Of a stretch of 33,003 nt of DNA, positions 1 through 9,803 are shown in pieces; position 1 is the stretch's first letter, and each line of letters starts with the position of its first letter. The stretch spans positions 1 through 33,003 of the forward strand of contig DASZXJ010000240.1 of assembly GCA_035545895.1 (NCBI GenBank), written 5' to 3'. The position numbers were made by a program, and so were the translations under genes. This DNA comes from DASZXJ01 sp035545895. GTDB taxonomy: Bacteria; Planctomycetota; Phycisphaerae; Tepidisphaerales; Tepidisphaeraceae. The notes under the pieces are model-generated. The model saw only the letters and a list, made by a program, of their open reading frames with translations. It did no database searches and was not told the DNA's origin.

Positions 1-606
1 GATTACGTCGATATTTTCTACTCGCATCGCCCGGATCCGAATACACCTTTGGATGAAACGATGTCGGCCCTGGATCAGGCCGTGCGCAGCGGCAAAGCGA
101 TTTACGCGGGAATTTCCAACTATCGCGGCAAGCAAACCGCCGACGCCGTTGAGGCCTGCAAGTCCAATCGCTTTCACAAGCCGATTATTCATCAGCCGAA
201 ATATTCGATGTTCGAGCGATGGATCGAACCCGATCTGATTCCCGTCGCGGAACAATCCGGAATCGGCATCATCTGTTTCAGCCCGCTGGCGCAGGGACTT
301 TTGACCGATAAATATTTAAGCGGCATTCCCGCTGATTCCCGCGCAACGCTGGGCAACTTCCTCAAGCCGTCGCAAATCACGCCGGAAAAGATGAATATCA
401 TTCGCAAGCTCAATGAGCTTGCCCGCGCGCGTGGCCAATCGCTGGCACAGATGGCGCTGGCGTGGTGCCTGCGTTTCCCAGCCGTCACCAGCGTCCTGAT
501 CGGCGCCAGTCGCCCGCAGCAAATCAAGGAAAACGTCGATGCGTGCAAGGCTGCGCCGTTCACAGAAGAGGAGTTGCGGACGATTGAGATGATTTTGAAA
601 GGGTAA
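1..606 (+). CDS. Aldo/keto reductase, YghZ (AKR14)-like, 5'-truncated by window edge
   Basis: The reading frame is open from base 1, so the N-terminal part (with the catalytic Asp/Tyr/Lys of the family) lies outside the window. The visible 201 residues begin with the strand carrying the conserved catalytic His (YSHR, His at visible residue 9). They continue through HQPKYS and FSPLAQGLLTDKYL and end with the LIGASRPQQIKENVDA segment, which in this family binds the NADPH 2'-phosphate. The wording closely resembles E. coli YghZ, an NADPH-dependent L-glyceraldehyde-3-phosphate reductase. The likely role is cytosolic reduction of small aldehydes, including methylglyoxal-type toxic carbonyls. The exact substrate cannot be told from this fragment. 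It stops at TAA 604-606 and is followed by about 240 bp without a gene. Confidence 0.9.
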   Translation, partial: DYVDIFYSHRPDPNTPLDETMSALDQAVRSGKAIYAGISNYRGKQTADAVEACKSNRFHKPIIHQPKYSMFERWIEPDLIPVAEQSGIGIICFSPLAQGLLTDKYLSGIPADSRATLGNFLKPSQITPEKMNIIRKLNELARARGQSLAQMALAWCLRFPAVTSVLIGASRPQQIKENVDACKAAPFTEEELRTIEMILKG

Positions 607-847
607 GGCGCGAATGAGCCGGTTTTTGTCAACATTCAACCGTGACGATAGAGAACTTGACCGTGAGCGACGAGCGGTTTCCAAATACCTGCAATCCGGC
701 TTGTTTGAATCAGTCGCCCACAATGAAAATTGATGCCGCCAGATTTTTATTTCCAACCGTCCGGTGCGCGCATTGAGGGACTCTTGAGCATCGGTATCAT
801 GCGGCTGCGTCGCACGGACCCGGCTTTTTGCTCCGGTCGATTCCCAT
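607..847. other. Intergenic region upstream of the antiporter
   Basis: About 240 bp between the reductase stop and the antiporter start. Short frames here have no family resemblance and I treat them as noise. The only thing supported is a sigma70-like promoter candidate at 773-800. No strong hairpin followed by a T-run was seen after the reductase stop. Confidence 0.5.
773..800 (+). promoter_or_regulatory. Candidate sigma70-type promoter for the antiporter gene
   Basis: TTGAGG (773-778), a 16-bp spacer, then TATCAT (795-800). The -10 matches the consensus at 5 of 6 positions and the -35 at 4 of 6. It sits 47 bp upstream of the ATG at 848. This is pattern matching by eye only. Confidence 0.35.
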
Positions 848-2605
848 ATGCACGACATTCCGCTCATTACGACCGTCGCATCCGCGTTCGCGGCGGCGTG
901 GGTGCTCGGGATCATCACCCAACGGCTCAAACTCTCGCCGATCGTCGGTTATCTGCTGGCGGGCATCGCGATCGGCCCGTATACGCCGGGATTTCATGCT
1001 GACGTCAAAATTGCCGCCCAACTCGCGGAAATCGGTGTCATGCTCCTGATGTTTGGCGTGGGATTGCATTTTCACCTCAAAGACCTTCTGGCTGTCCGCA
1101 AAATCGCCGTGCCCGGTGCACTGGGGCAAAGCCTTGCTTCGACACTGCTGGGCGTGGCGGCGGCGTTGATTTTCGGCTGGGGCATTAAATCCGGGCTGGT
1201 GCTGGGAATCGCGATGTCCGTCGCCAGCACGGTTGTGCTCCTTCGCGTGCTGATGGACAACAAGCTGCTCGATTCGCCGCACGGACACGTTGCCGTCGGC
1301 TGGCTGATTGTCGAGGACCTGTTCACCGTGATCGTGCTCGTGCTCATCCCCGCATTGGGCTCGACTCATGGCCCGGATGAAGGCGGCAGCGGTCTGGTGG
1401 TTTCACTGTTGTTCGCCCTCATCAAGCTCGCGGTGCTGGTTGCCATCCTGCTGCTGGCGGGTTCGAAAGTCGTACCTTATCTCATGGTCAAGGTCGCAAA
1501 ATTGCGATCCCGGGAATTGTTCACGTTAACCGTATTGGTGATGGCCATCACGGTTGCGGTGGGTTCGCAATACCTGTTTGGCGCATCGATGGCGTTGGGA
1601 GCCTTCCTGGCTGGCATGGTTGTGGGACAATCGCCGGTCTCGCAACAAGCCGCCGCTGATGCACTGCCGCTTCGCGACGCGTTTGCGGTTTTGTTCTTCA
1701 CTTCGGTTGGGATGCTTTTCGAACCGGAATTTCTCGTGCACCAGCCATTGCTGGTGCTGGCGTGCCTGTCGATTGTGGTCATCGGCAAACCGCTGGCAGC
1801 CATGGGAATCGTCGCGCTGATCGGCTACCCCGCGCGTACGGGAATCATCGTCGCCATGGGACTGGCGCAGATCGGTGAATTCTCGTTCATTCTGTCTGAA
1901 CTGGGACGGCAGCATGGCCTGCTCAACGAGGCCGGCCACAACGTGCTCGTCGCCTGTGCGCTGGTCTCCATCACGTTGAATCCAATTTTGATGCGCAACG
2001 TCGCCCGATTTGAAAAACTCCTGCAAAAGCGGCCGCGAATCTGGCATTTCCTGAATCACACCAGCAGCGAGCGCGAAGCAAGGCTAAACGCGCCTGCGCT
2101 GGCCAAAATGGAATCCACCGAAGCTCCGCTGGCGGTAATTCTCGGATATGGGCCGGTGGGTCAAACCATTCACCAGATCATCAGCAAGAGCGGCCTGGAA
2201 ACGGTCGTCATCGATTTGAATATGGATACGATCCAATCATTGACCCGCGAGGGAAAGCCGGCGATCTACGGTGATGCCTACAACATCGAAGTGATGGCCC
2301 AGGCGATGGCGCGTGCCACGCACCTGGTCATTACGCTGCCCCACGCCGCCAATCGCACGCCTTTGATCGCAACCGCCAAGCTGATTAACCCCAGGATAAA
2401 AGTATTCGTGCGAGCGCACTATATTTCCGAACACCATGAACTGGTGCAGGTGGGCGCCGATGGCGCCTGTTACGAGGAAGCCGAAGCAGCCGTCGCACTG
2501 GCGAAACTGGTGCTTCAGGATCAAGGCGCGGATGTCGAGACGATCAAACGGGAGACAACACACATTCGCCAACAATTCTCGATTTCAACGGATTCAGCGT
2601 TTTAA
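848..2605 (+). CDS. ybaL: YbaL/KefB-type monovalent cation:proton antiporter (CPA2) with TrkA-N domain
   Basis: A 585-residue inner-membrane protein. Residues 1 to about 385 form a dozen or so hydrophobic helices of the Na+/H+ exchanger fold, with family signatures such as LMFGVGLHF, STVVLLR, GWLIVEDL and LPLRDAFAVLFF. Residues about 428-545 form a Rossmann-type TrkA-N domain (GYGPVGQTIHQ nucleotide-binding loop, then VVIDLN) that would sense NAD(H) or a similar ligand. The whole length lines up with E. coli YbaL (558 aa), including the ARAHY segment near the end, so it looks intact. The role is K+ (or Na+) efflux in exchange for protons in pH or electrophile stress. No KefF/KefG-like partner is adjacent. 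No clear Shine-Dalgarno precedes the ATG, but the start agrees with the YbaL N-terminus. Confidence 0.9.
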   Translation: MHDIPLITTVASAFAAAWVLGIITQRLKLSPIVGYLLAGIAIGPYTPGFHADVKIAAQLAEIGVMLLMFGVGLHFHLKDLLAVRKIAVPGALGQSLASTLLGVAAALIFGWGIKSGLVLGIAMSVASTVVLLRVLMDNKLLDSPHGHVAVGWLIVEDLFTVIVLVLIPALGSTHGPDEGGSGLVVSLLFALIKLAVLVAILLLAGSKVVPYLMVKVAKLRSRELFTLTVLVMAITVAVGSQYLFGASMALGAFLAGMVVGQSPVSQQAAADALPLRDAFAVLFFTSVGMLFEPEFLVHQPLLVLACLSIVVIGKPLAAMGIVALIGYPARTGIIVAMGLAQIGEFSFILSELGRQHGLLNEAGHNVLVACALVSITLNPILMRNVARFEKLLQKRPRIWHFLNHTSSEREARLNAPALAKMESTEAPLAVILGYGPVGQTIHQIISKSGLETVVIDLNMDTIQSLTREGKPAIYGDAYNIEVMAQAMARATHLVITLPHAANRTPLIATAKLINPRIKVFVRAHYISEHHELVQVGADGACYEEAEAAVALAKLVLQDQGADVETIKRETTHIRQQFSISTDSAF

Positions 2606-2635
2606 GCCGCTTTTCGCAACCCATGGAGAGTTGAA

Positions 2636-2650
2636 TGCCGCATGGCGGCA
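2636..2650. terminator. Short hairpin between convergent antiporter and tyrosine-kinase genes
   Basis: A perfect 6-bp inverted repeat (TGCCGC / GCGGCA) with a 3-nt loop lies in the 84-bp gap between two genes that end toward each other. Neither side has a good T-run, so it may be a weak bidirectional terminator or chance. Confidence 0.3.
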
Positions 2651-2689
2651 CGGAACCGGCGTTTACAACCAGACGTCAGGCATTATCCA

Positions 2690-4939
2690 TCAAGCGGCGT
2701 GGCCGTTCTGGTATTCGTAGTAGGTCTTGATATTGCGAGCATAGTACCCGCCGCCGGTCGAGCGGACGCCGTTGAGAACCACGCCCAAGTGCTCGGCCTT
2801 GAGCTGCTTGAGAGCATCGCGCATGCGTTGGAGCAGGCCGCGGCTGTTGGAACTGGCCCGGACAACCGTCACCACGCCATCCACGCGCGGCGCCAACGCG
2901 ACGGTTTCGGAGACCACAAGCATCGGGCCGGAATCGAAGATCACGTGATCGTATTCTTCCAGGGCTCGCTCGATGAAGTCGATGAGAAGCTGACTTTCCA
3001 GAAGTTCGGTGGCGTTGGCGGGCTTGGGGCCCGTCGCCATGATGTCGAGATTCGGGACCTTGGTCTGGTGAATGCACGATTCGAAGTTGCCGACTGAAGT
3101 CAGCACGTTGCCAAAGCCGGATTCGTTGCCGACGCCGAACGTACGATGCAATTCCGGCCTGCGGAAGTTGGCATCGACCAGCAGGATTCGTCGGCCGTTG
3201 AGCGCCAGACCGGCTGCAAGGTTGCAGGCGATGACGCTCTTGCCGTCACCCGGGCCGGGACTGGTCACCAGGATGCTGCGCGTCGTATCCAGAGAAGCCG
3301 CATGCTGCATGCGCGTGCGCACCTGCCGGAACTGCTCAGCCATGATCGAATTGGGCGCGCCATAGATAACGGTCGATAGCGGAACACCCTGTGACTGGGG
3401 ATCATCATCTTCGTGTGGGATCATGCCCAGCAGGTTCATCTGGCCGACGCGCGCGATATCGCGAGGCGAACGAACCGAGGTATCCATCATTTCTCGTAGG
3501 AAGCAGATGCCCAGGCACAGACCCAGACCCACGGCCGTGCAGACTATGAGCGTGACCTTCAGATTAGGGAAGCTGGGCATGTCCGGCGTTTCCGGCTGAG
3601 AGATCCAGCCGATCGTATTCATGTCCACCTGCGTAAGCATGACGTTCAAGCGATCAAGCTGATCGCTGAAGCGCCGAGACATGTCTTCCAGGGCCTGCTG
3701 TTCGTCCTTCTTGGTCAGGTAGTCGGAAATTCGCACTGAAACATCGGCGAGATCGCCCTTGATCTTGTCGATCTGCCGGGTGGTTTCTTCAAGGACTTTC
3801 TGAGCGCTGTCAGCCTTGGAGCCAAGCATGGAGAGATATGCAACCGTCTGCTTGGCGCGTTCTTCCGCGCGGGTTTGTTCAAGCTGTTCCTGGGTTGCGT
3901 CGCGAAGAGCTTGATACTGCTTGATGGTGCGACTCTCGGCACCCTGGTTCTGCGCGGCGCGAATCTGGATGTCCCAGTCCGCCACCTGCTGCTTGCGGCC
4001 AAGGATGATGCCCTGGGTTTCGACCATGTTGTCGACCTCGCCCGGCGTGCCGCCCTGAGCCACTTCGTTCTTCGCGCTTTCATACGCGCTGCCCGCGGAA
4101 GCGGCGTCGGCGACCGCTTTGATCCGGGTATCGATCAACTTCAGCAGTTCGGATTCCTTCTGGCTGATTCCACCCGGCCGGTTGAATCCATCAAGCTGGA
4201 GCGTCGCCGCCGCCTTGGTGGTATCGAGCTTGTCCTGGCGAATCTTGGCGTCGTACTTGTTCTTCAGGTTGGTCAGCATCGCCACCTGCTCGACCAACTT
4301 GTCAGAACTGAACTTCTTCTGCTCGGACAGGTGCTGATTGACGATGTCCATGACGATCGTGCGGCAATCCTTGGGAATACGATAAGTCATCGAAACGGAG
4401 ATCAGTTTGGAATCGCCGATCGGGCTGGCGGAAAAATGTTTAATGAGATCGGCCTTGGCTTCAGCGACATCCGGAGTGACACCATCGCTCTTGATAAACT
4501 GCTTGAACCATTCCGTGTTCCGAATGTCCTTGTTTTGGTCCTGGAGTACTTTGGTAAACAACCCCTCGGTCATCAACATCTGGGCCTGCGTGCGCTGTTC
4601 GACGATGAGGGTATTGGCGTCGCCGGGATTGAAATTATCCTGGGCTTGAAGAAAAACAGCGCTCCGAGGCGGCTGAATTTGGACGTAACCGGTCGCGGTA
4701 TACAGCGAATGATATTTGTCCAGATACCAGTTCAGGCCAAAACCAATACCAAGAGATACGATCACCGAGATCACGATCAGCCAAATGTTGGTTCGAATGA
4801 CCCGCCATACGTCAGCGGTGTTCATTTGTCCCTGCGAAGCCAGCGCAAGGTGTGGCGCACCATGACCGGGCGGCGCGATCGGCACCGGTACGTTGGGGCG
4901 AGGCAACTGTAGGCTGGTCGTCTGAGGCAACGTCGTCAT
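2690..4939 (-). CDS. Wzc-type polysaccharide co-polymerase / bacterial tyrosine autokinase
   Basis: A 749-residue inner-membrane protein that would control chain length and export of exopolysaccharide through cycles of autophosphorylation. A proline-rich N-terminal tail is followed by TM1 (about 49-71), a long periplasmic Wzz-like region with coiled-coil-forming stretches (about 75-475), TM2 (about 490-510) and a cytosolic BY-kinase domain. The kinase shows ExxRxxR (EQFRQVR), Walker A GPGDGKS (Lys567), Walker A' LLVDAN (Asp589) and Walker B VIFDSGP (Asp669). It ends in a tyrosine cluster (Tyr732, 733, 740, 741, 743), the usual autophosphorylation sites. The ATG at 4939 is chosen over the upstream in-frame TTG because AGGAG lies just before it. 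It is the last gene of the minus-strand export block, 162 bp after the TPR gene. No separate phosphatase is visible. Confidence 0.92.
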   Translation of the reverse strand: MTTLPQTTSLQLPRPNVPVPIAPPGHGAPHLALASQGQMNTADVWRVIRTNIWLIVISVIVSLGIGFGLNWYLDKYHSLYTATGYVQIQPPRSAVFLQAQDNFNPGDANTLIVEQRTQAQMLMTEGLFTKVLQDQNKDIRNTEWFKQFIKSDGVTPDVAEAKADLIKHFSASPIGDSKLISVSMTYRIPKDCRTIVMDIVNQHLSEQKKFSSDKLVEQVAMLTNLKNKYDAKIRQDKLDTTKAAATLQLDGFNRPGGISQKESELLKLIDTRIKAVADAASAGSAYESAKNEVAQGGTPGEVDNMVETQGIILGRKQQVADWDIQIRAAQNQGAESRTIKQYQALRDATQEQLEQTRAEERAKQTVAYLSMLGSKADSAQKVLEETTRQIDKIKGDLADVSVRISDYLTKKDEQQALEDMSRRFSDQLDRLNVMLTQVDMNTIGWISQPETPDMPSFPNLKVTLIVCTAVGLGLCLGICFLREMMDTSVRSPRDIARVGQMNLLGMIPHEDDDPQSQGVPLSTVIYGAPNSIMAEQFRQVRTRMQHAASLDTTRSILVTSPGPGDGKSVIACNLAAGLALNGRRILLVDANFRRPELHRTFGVGNESGFGNVLTSVGNFESCIHQTKVPNLDIMATGPKPANATELLESQLLIDFIERALEEYDHVIFDSGPMLVVSETVALAPRVDGVVTVVRASSNSRGLLQRMRDALKQLKAEHLGVVLNGVRSTGGGYYARNIKTYYEYQNGHAA

Positions 4940-5101
4940 GGCCAACTCCTGGCGCAAAAACAGGGACTACTTCGAGTAATCCACAATATTACATCGAAAT
5001 CAGGCACCGTGCAGGGATTCTTATTTCGATCAATTTGAAATCATTCCGTGGTTTTATCGACCATAGCACCTGTACCGGTACTGCCAATAGCGCAAAATCA
5101 G

Positions 5102-8100
5102 TTATGGGGCCTTGGCGTCGGGATTGGTGGTCGCCGACTTATTTGCACGATCTAAGTCCTTTTCAATCTTACTTTTAAGATCAGCATCAGCAGGCTTGTT
5201 GTCACGCGTTGCCGCGTCCAAAAGTGCCAGAGCCTGTTTGTACGAGTCCTGAGCATCGGATGTTCGAGGAGTCGGTAATGCCATATACGCAAGACCCAAG
5301 TGATAACAAGCTTCGGCGATGGGTTCCTTATCGACGGCCTGCTGCAAAAGCCTGATGCCTTCGTCGTTTTCACCGTTCAGCACAAGCACATAACCCTGCG
5401 TGTCGTAAATATATGGGTTCACCTGCCCACTGGATTCAATGATCTTAAACGCCTTGTCACTGTAAACCTTGGCATCCTTGGCAGTGAATCCTGAATTTGG
5501 CAGGATCATCGTGCACGCAAGGTTATTTAAAGAAACCAGATCGTTGGGATTTCGTTCCAACAATTTTTTGTAAATCTGAACAGCCTTGGCGATGTCCGGA
5601 GGATTTTGTCGCAAATAGAGCCCGCCAAGCAGTCGTCGCGCGGAATCAAGCTGATCTGGAGTGGCTTTGGCATCGGCAGCGACCTTTTCCGCCCACGAAA
5701 TGGCATTAGGCAGGTCGTCGCTCTTCTGCATGAGGTTGACAAGCATCAGCCGCCAGTTGTTTTCACCCTTTTCAGCTCGGTCGTAAATACGTGGAATTGC
5801 AGAGATTGCGCCAATCGTTTCATCGATCGAATTGACGATCATTGCCGCCGCTCCGTCATCGCCGCCCGCTGTGGCCAGGTCAATTCCAGCCTGGAACTCA
5901 TCCAGCGCTGCCTGCTTATCATCCAGACCTTTTCGGGCGCGACCGCGGAAATCGTATATCCACCAAGGCGCCTTTTTGGATTTAACCAGCGCATCGGTCG
6001 CCCGCAGCAGACCGGTGTAATCCTTGTTGGCAAGGAGCACCTGGCCGTAGATCCGGTTGAGTTCAATGCGGTCGGGCGCGAGTTTCATGGCTGCTACGAT
6101 GACCTCCGCGGCGCGCGAAGGATTGTTTCGCTGCAACCACATCGTTGCTTCGACCTGCATCAGATCGATGTCGTTAGCGAACTGGGGCAACGCACGGGAA
6201 TCTCGAATCAAGCGCTCGGCCTGACTCCATCGCTTCGGCTCGATCGCCGAGTAATAAGCAAGCAATCGCAATCGAGACGATTTATCGTTGGGGAAGAGAT
6301 GAACCGTATCTTCCAATTCGCGAATGGCACTTTCGTCATCTCCTGAATAGTGAAATGCATCCGCCAGCGATGTTCGGGCCTGAAGTTCCTTGAAGTGGTT
6401 GTCGCGAGCCGTCTGAAGATAACCGATTGCCTGATCCAGATTTCGGCGATTGGCCAGGTAGATGGTGCCCTTCATGAACTGTGCTTCGAGATCGCCCGGG
6501 CTTTGCGCCAGCGATTTTTCGAGTGTTTGAAGCGCCTCGGTTGCGCGACCGGATTTCATGTAGATAAACGCCTGCCGGTTCAGCAGCACGGGACTGGGAT
6601 TGGGCGTGATATCAAACACCGACTTGAGTTCGGCCTGCGCCTCGGTCATATGACCGGCATTGATCTGCAACTCGATTCGTTGCCGGCGAATGTCCGGCTC
6701 GGCGGCATTGACGTCGAGCACCTTGATCGCGTCGGCCAGCCTGTTCTGATCCGCCAATAACGAAGAGAGCGCCAACTGCACCGGAACGGCGTTGGGGGTA
6801 GTGGCGAGAAAATCGCGAAGGGCCTTTTCCTGCTCCGCGGGTTTGGCGGCACGTGCGTAATAATTCGCCAGCAGCAGCGTCGCTTCGGGCTTGACTTGAT
6901 ATTTCGGCAAAGCGCGAAGCGTCTGGATCACCTTTTCACCTTCGGAAAAATTCTTCAACTGAAGCAGCGTGTCGGAATAAAGCGCGACCAGGTCGATGCT
7001 TTCAGGGAACTTCGCATAAGCCTGCGCCAACGTATCACGAGCCTTTTCAAACAATGGCCGGGCCGCTTGCGGGCTGTCCTTGGACCGGGCGGCGGCGACA
7101 TATGCTTCAGCCAGCGTACCCCATGCTCGATATTCACTGGAATCCTTGTTGGCGATCGCCTTCTTGAGCATCTCCTCACGCGGCGCGATCACCTTTTCCG
7201 GATCGCCAAATCGCATTTCGTGCGCCAATTCCGCTTCACGCAGCGCATTGTTGTTCGGGAATGTCTTTCGACCGAGCGCAATATATTGCCTGGCCTTGAT
7301 CGGATCGTTCACGAGGTAGGAAATGGCGATCAGTTCATTGATGGCGGACAGGTTTTGTGCCTGCTTTTGCAGCGCCTGCTCAAAACTGGAAATCGCGTCG
7401 GCATATTTCTTTTGCGCTTTCTGAACCTGGCCGAGCACGACATAGCTTTGCCCGAATTCGGGCATTTGTCGGACCAGTTCCAAGGCAAGATCGTTTGCGC
7501 GATTCAGATCGCCCCTGGCCACCGCAAAGCGCACGCGATAGAGCAAACCGCCCACCATGTCGCGATTCTGTTTGGCCAGCAGTTCGACGTTCCTGGAAGC
7601 CAGGTCCCAATCCTTCTGAGACAACGCGCGATTGAATTGCAGTTCGAGCACGCGGCCGTCCGCCGGATTGATCCGGGCAGCAGCCTCAAGATATTGTCCC
7701 GCCTCGTCACGACGCCCTTCCTGAATGGCCAACTCATATTGCATGAGAGCCTTGCTGAACGGATCCTTCGTGGCCTCGACGATGTCGCGGCGCACTTCCC
7801 TCACGTCCGCGCCCATGATTTCAGCGCGGATCATTTTCAACTGCACATTATCCGGCAGCTTTGCAATGGCGTCATCCATAAGCGAAGTGGCCTTGGGCAT
7901 GTCGCCGATGGCGGCATAAACCCTGGCCAGCGCGACATTGGCGGTGAGGTCGGTCGGCACGGCTGTGCGATACTGTTCGTACAACCTGATCGCGTCTTCG
8001 CGACGTTCGAGATAGACCGCCACATTGGCCTTGTCCAGCCATTCATCGGGCTTGGATTGGGGCAGCTTGTCATAGAACTGGTTGATCTGGTCCTTGTCCT

Positions 8101-9781
8101 TTTCCTTGTCGAGGCTGTAGATCGCCATGCGCGCGATGGTCGGATTGTCGGGCATGGCCTTGGAGAGCATATTGGTCTGCTCTTTGGCTTCATCCTGGCG
8201 TCCCTGCTTGATGAGCAACTGCGTATAGAGCACGCGCGCCGGAATGAACTGAGGCCAACTTTGAATGATCTGCTTCAGCATCGATTCGGCCTGCCCGGAT
8301 TGATCGGTGAGCATGTACGCACCGGCCATGAAGAACTGCAGGCGCGCTTTGGCCTCGGCTTCGGCGCCGGACGGATTGCCGGGCATCAGATTTAACGCGC
8401 GGTCAAGCGTCTGGACGGCCTGGAGATTCTGTCCCTTGGCCAGCTCGATTCGGCCGCGGGTCTGTAATCCCAGCGGACTATCCGCGACCACGCCGGGCGA
8501 CGACATCAGCTTTGCAAATCCATCATCGATTTGTTTAAGCAACACATCGTAACTGGGCTCGCCCTTCAGTCCGGACAACATATCGAGCTTGATGTTGATC
8601 AGATCGAAAAGCGCTGTCAGTTCCTGTTGGCGGGCAGCAAACGCCTTCATGCCGGCGTTGCGACCCGGATCAGGCGGGGGCGCCTGTTCCAATATGGCAA
8701 TTGCTTCACTTCTTCGCGCAGGATTACGGCTGACCAGCTCACCCAGAGAAATGCGCACGGTGATCTCATCAGGACGCTCGGTGAGAAGCGACTTGTACAA
8801 CGCCTCAGCGCCCGCCAGATCGTTCAGTGATTCAAGATGCTTGCCATAATAATGCTTGATTTCGGCATACATCTTATGGTCCGGCTTGACCATCTCGGCG
8901 GCCTTTTTCAGCTCATCGCGGGTGCGATCGGCATATTTGGGTGGCTGATTGGGCGCCCGTTGCACAGAGCCGACGACATTCAGCGCCTGTCCGGCGCGAT
9001 AATGCATCAGCGCATCGTCGCCATGCAATTCCAGCGCTTTGTCCACCATCGAAACGACATCGCTCAAAATACCATCCGCGCCGGCGCGATCATTTTGCAT
9101 CAAGCGATCCTGCGAACGCTGCATCATGATCTGCATGACGTAAAACAATGTATCTGCGTCGAACGGCTGTTCCTGGGAAACTGCGACCAGTCCGTTCATC
9201 GCCTCTTCAACGCGCCCCGACGGAGTTTCGACCTTGGCGAGCCATTTGGTGACAACTGCCCGGTATTGCGCCGTGCGAGCTTTTCGGTCCTTCGGATCGA
9301 TCGCGAGAATTTTCCCCGCGGCGTTCGAAACGCCATCCCATTGCTGCGTCAAACGAGCACCGCTGCCGCGGTTGATCGTTGCATCGTCCAGCAGCAGATC
9401 GAGCATGCGCTGAAGCGCGGGCATATAAGTCGGATTGATGCTCAGCGCCTGATCCCACCATTGCTTGGCGCGAGCCAGATTCTCGACTTCCTTGGTGACC
9501 ATGTGTGAATAGCAGTCGCCGACGGCCGTCGCCATTTCCGCATCGGGCGTGCCGTTCATATAAATGGCATAGCGGAATTCCTCGCCCGCCTGCTCGTATT
9601 TGCCGTCTTCATACAGCGCGCGGCCCTTGGTCATGTGCTGCGCGGGCGTGCCGCGCAAAACCCAGCGAATCGACGGGAAGAATTTCGGCAGAACCTTCCA
9701 GGCAACCAGCCCGCTGACGATGACAACCACCGGAAGCGCCGCGGCAATCAGGAATCTCGTGTTCAGTCGTTTGCGTGCCAT
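5102..9781 (-). CDS. Very large membrane-anchored TPR-repeat protein of exosortase/EPS locus
   Basis: 1559 residues. A short basic N-terminus and one hydrophobic segment (about 10-28) anchor it in the inner membrane. The remainder, probably periplasmic, is almost entirely alpha-helical tetratricopeptide-like repeats. Good examples are KGRALYEDGKYEQAGEEF near residue 55, AISSFEQALQK near the middle and EACYHLGLAYMAL near the C-terminus. Such proteins are scaffolds. In exosortase loci a TPR lipoprotein (PrsT-like, roughly 900 aa) is common, and AlgK/PelB-type TPR proteins play similar roles in EPS export. This one is much longer and has no lipobox. The start is supported by AAGGA 9 nt upstream. 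It begins 22 bp after the EpsI-domain gene, so it is almost certainly in its operon. The exact partner is unknown. Confidence 0.8.
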   Translation of the reverse strand: MARKRLNTRFLIAAALPVVVIVSGLVAWKVLPKFFPSIRWVLRGTPAQHMTKGRALYEDGKYEQAGEEFRYAIYMNGTPDAEMATAVGDCYSHMVTKEVENLARAKQWWDQALSINPTYMPALQRMLDLLLDDATINRGSGARLTQQWDGVSNAAGKILAIDPKDRKARTAQYRAVVTKWLAKVETPSGRVEEAMNGLVAVSQEQPFDADTLFYVMQIMMQRSQDRLMQNDRAGADGILSDVVSMVDKALELHGDDALMHYRAGQALNVVGSVQRAPNQPPKYADRTRDELKKAAEMVKPDHKMYAEIKHYYGKHLESLNDLAGAEALYKSLLTERPDEITVRISLGELVSRNPARRSEAIAILEQAPPPDPGRNAGMKAFAARQQELTALFDLINIKLDMLSGLKGEPSYDVLLKQIDDGFAKLMSSPGVVADSPLGLQTRGRIELAKGQNLQAVQTLDRALNLMPGNPSGAEAEAKARLQFFMAGAYMLTDQSGQAESMLKQIIQSWPQFIPARVLYTQLLIKQGRQDEAKEQTNMLSKAMPDNPTIARMAIYSLDKEKDKDQINQFYDKLPQSKPDEWLDKANVAVYLERREDAIRLYEQYRTAVPTDLTANVALARVYAAIGDMPKATSLMDDAIAKLPDNVQLKMIRAEIMGADVREVRRDIVEATKDPFSKALMQYELAIQEGRRDEAGQYLEAAARINPADGRVLELQFNRALSQKDWDLASRNVELLAKQNRDMVGGLLYRVRFAVARGDLNRANDLALELVRQMPEFGQSYVVLGQVQKAQKKYADAISSFEQALQKQAQNLSAINELIAISYLVNDPIKARQYIALGRKTFPNNNALREAELAHEMRFGDPEKVIAPREEMLKKAIANKDSSEYRAWGTLAEAYVAAARSKDSPQAARPLFEKARDTLAQAYAKFPESIDLVALYSDTLLQLKNFSEGEKVIQTLRALPKYQVKPEATLLLANYYARAAKPAEQEKALRDFLATTPNAVPVQLALSSLLADQNRLADAIKVLDVNAAEPDIRRQRIELQINAGHMTEAQAELKSVFDITPNPSPVLLNRQAFIYMKSGRATEALQTLEKSLAQSPGDLEAQFMKGTIYLANRRNLDQAIGYLQTARDNHFKELQARTSLADAFHYSGDDESAIRELEDTVHLFPNDKSSRLRLLAYYSAIEPKRWSQAERLIRDSRALPQFANDIDLMQVEATMWLQRNNPSRAAEVIVAAMKLAPDRIELNRIYGQVLLANKDYTGLLRATDALVKSKKAPWWIYDFRGRARKGLDDKQAALDEFQAGIDLATAGGDDGAAAMIVNSIDETIGAISAIPRIYDRAEKGENNWRLMLVNLMQKSDDLPNAISWAEKVAADAKATPDQLDSARRLLGGLYLRQNPPDIAKAVQIYKKLLERNPNDLVSLNNLACTMILPNSGFTAKDAKVYSDKAFKIIESSGQVNPYIYDTQGYVLVLNGENDEGIRLLQQAVDKEPIAEACYHLGLAYMALPTPRTSDAQDSYKQALALLDAATRDNKPADADLKSKIEKDLDRANKSATTNPDAKAP

Positions 9782-9803
9782 AACGTGCGGTCCTTATGAC
9801 CCC

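Noticed and set aside
3875..4912. A 345-codon open frame opposite the tyrosine-kinase gene
   Set aside because: Antisense shadow of the coiled-coil region; no recognisable protein signature.
5079..5092. GTACCGGTAC palindrome upstream of the tyrosine-kinase gene as an operator
   Set aside because: A single 10-bp palindrome with no partner site or nearby promoter; expected by chance at this scale.
6896..8395. A 499-codon open frame opposite the TPR gene
   Set aside because: Antisense shadow; composition is Arg/His/Leu-rich with no domain pattern, while the opposite strand gives continuous TPR repeats.
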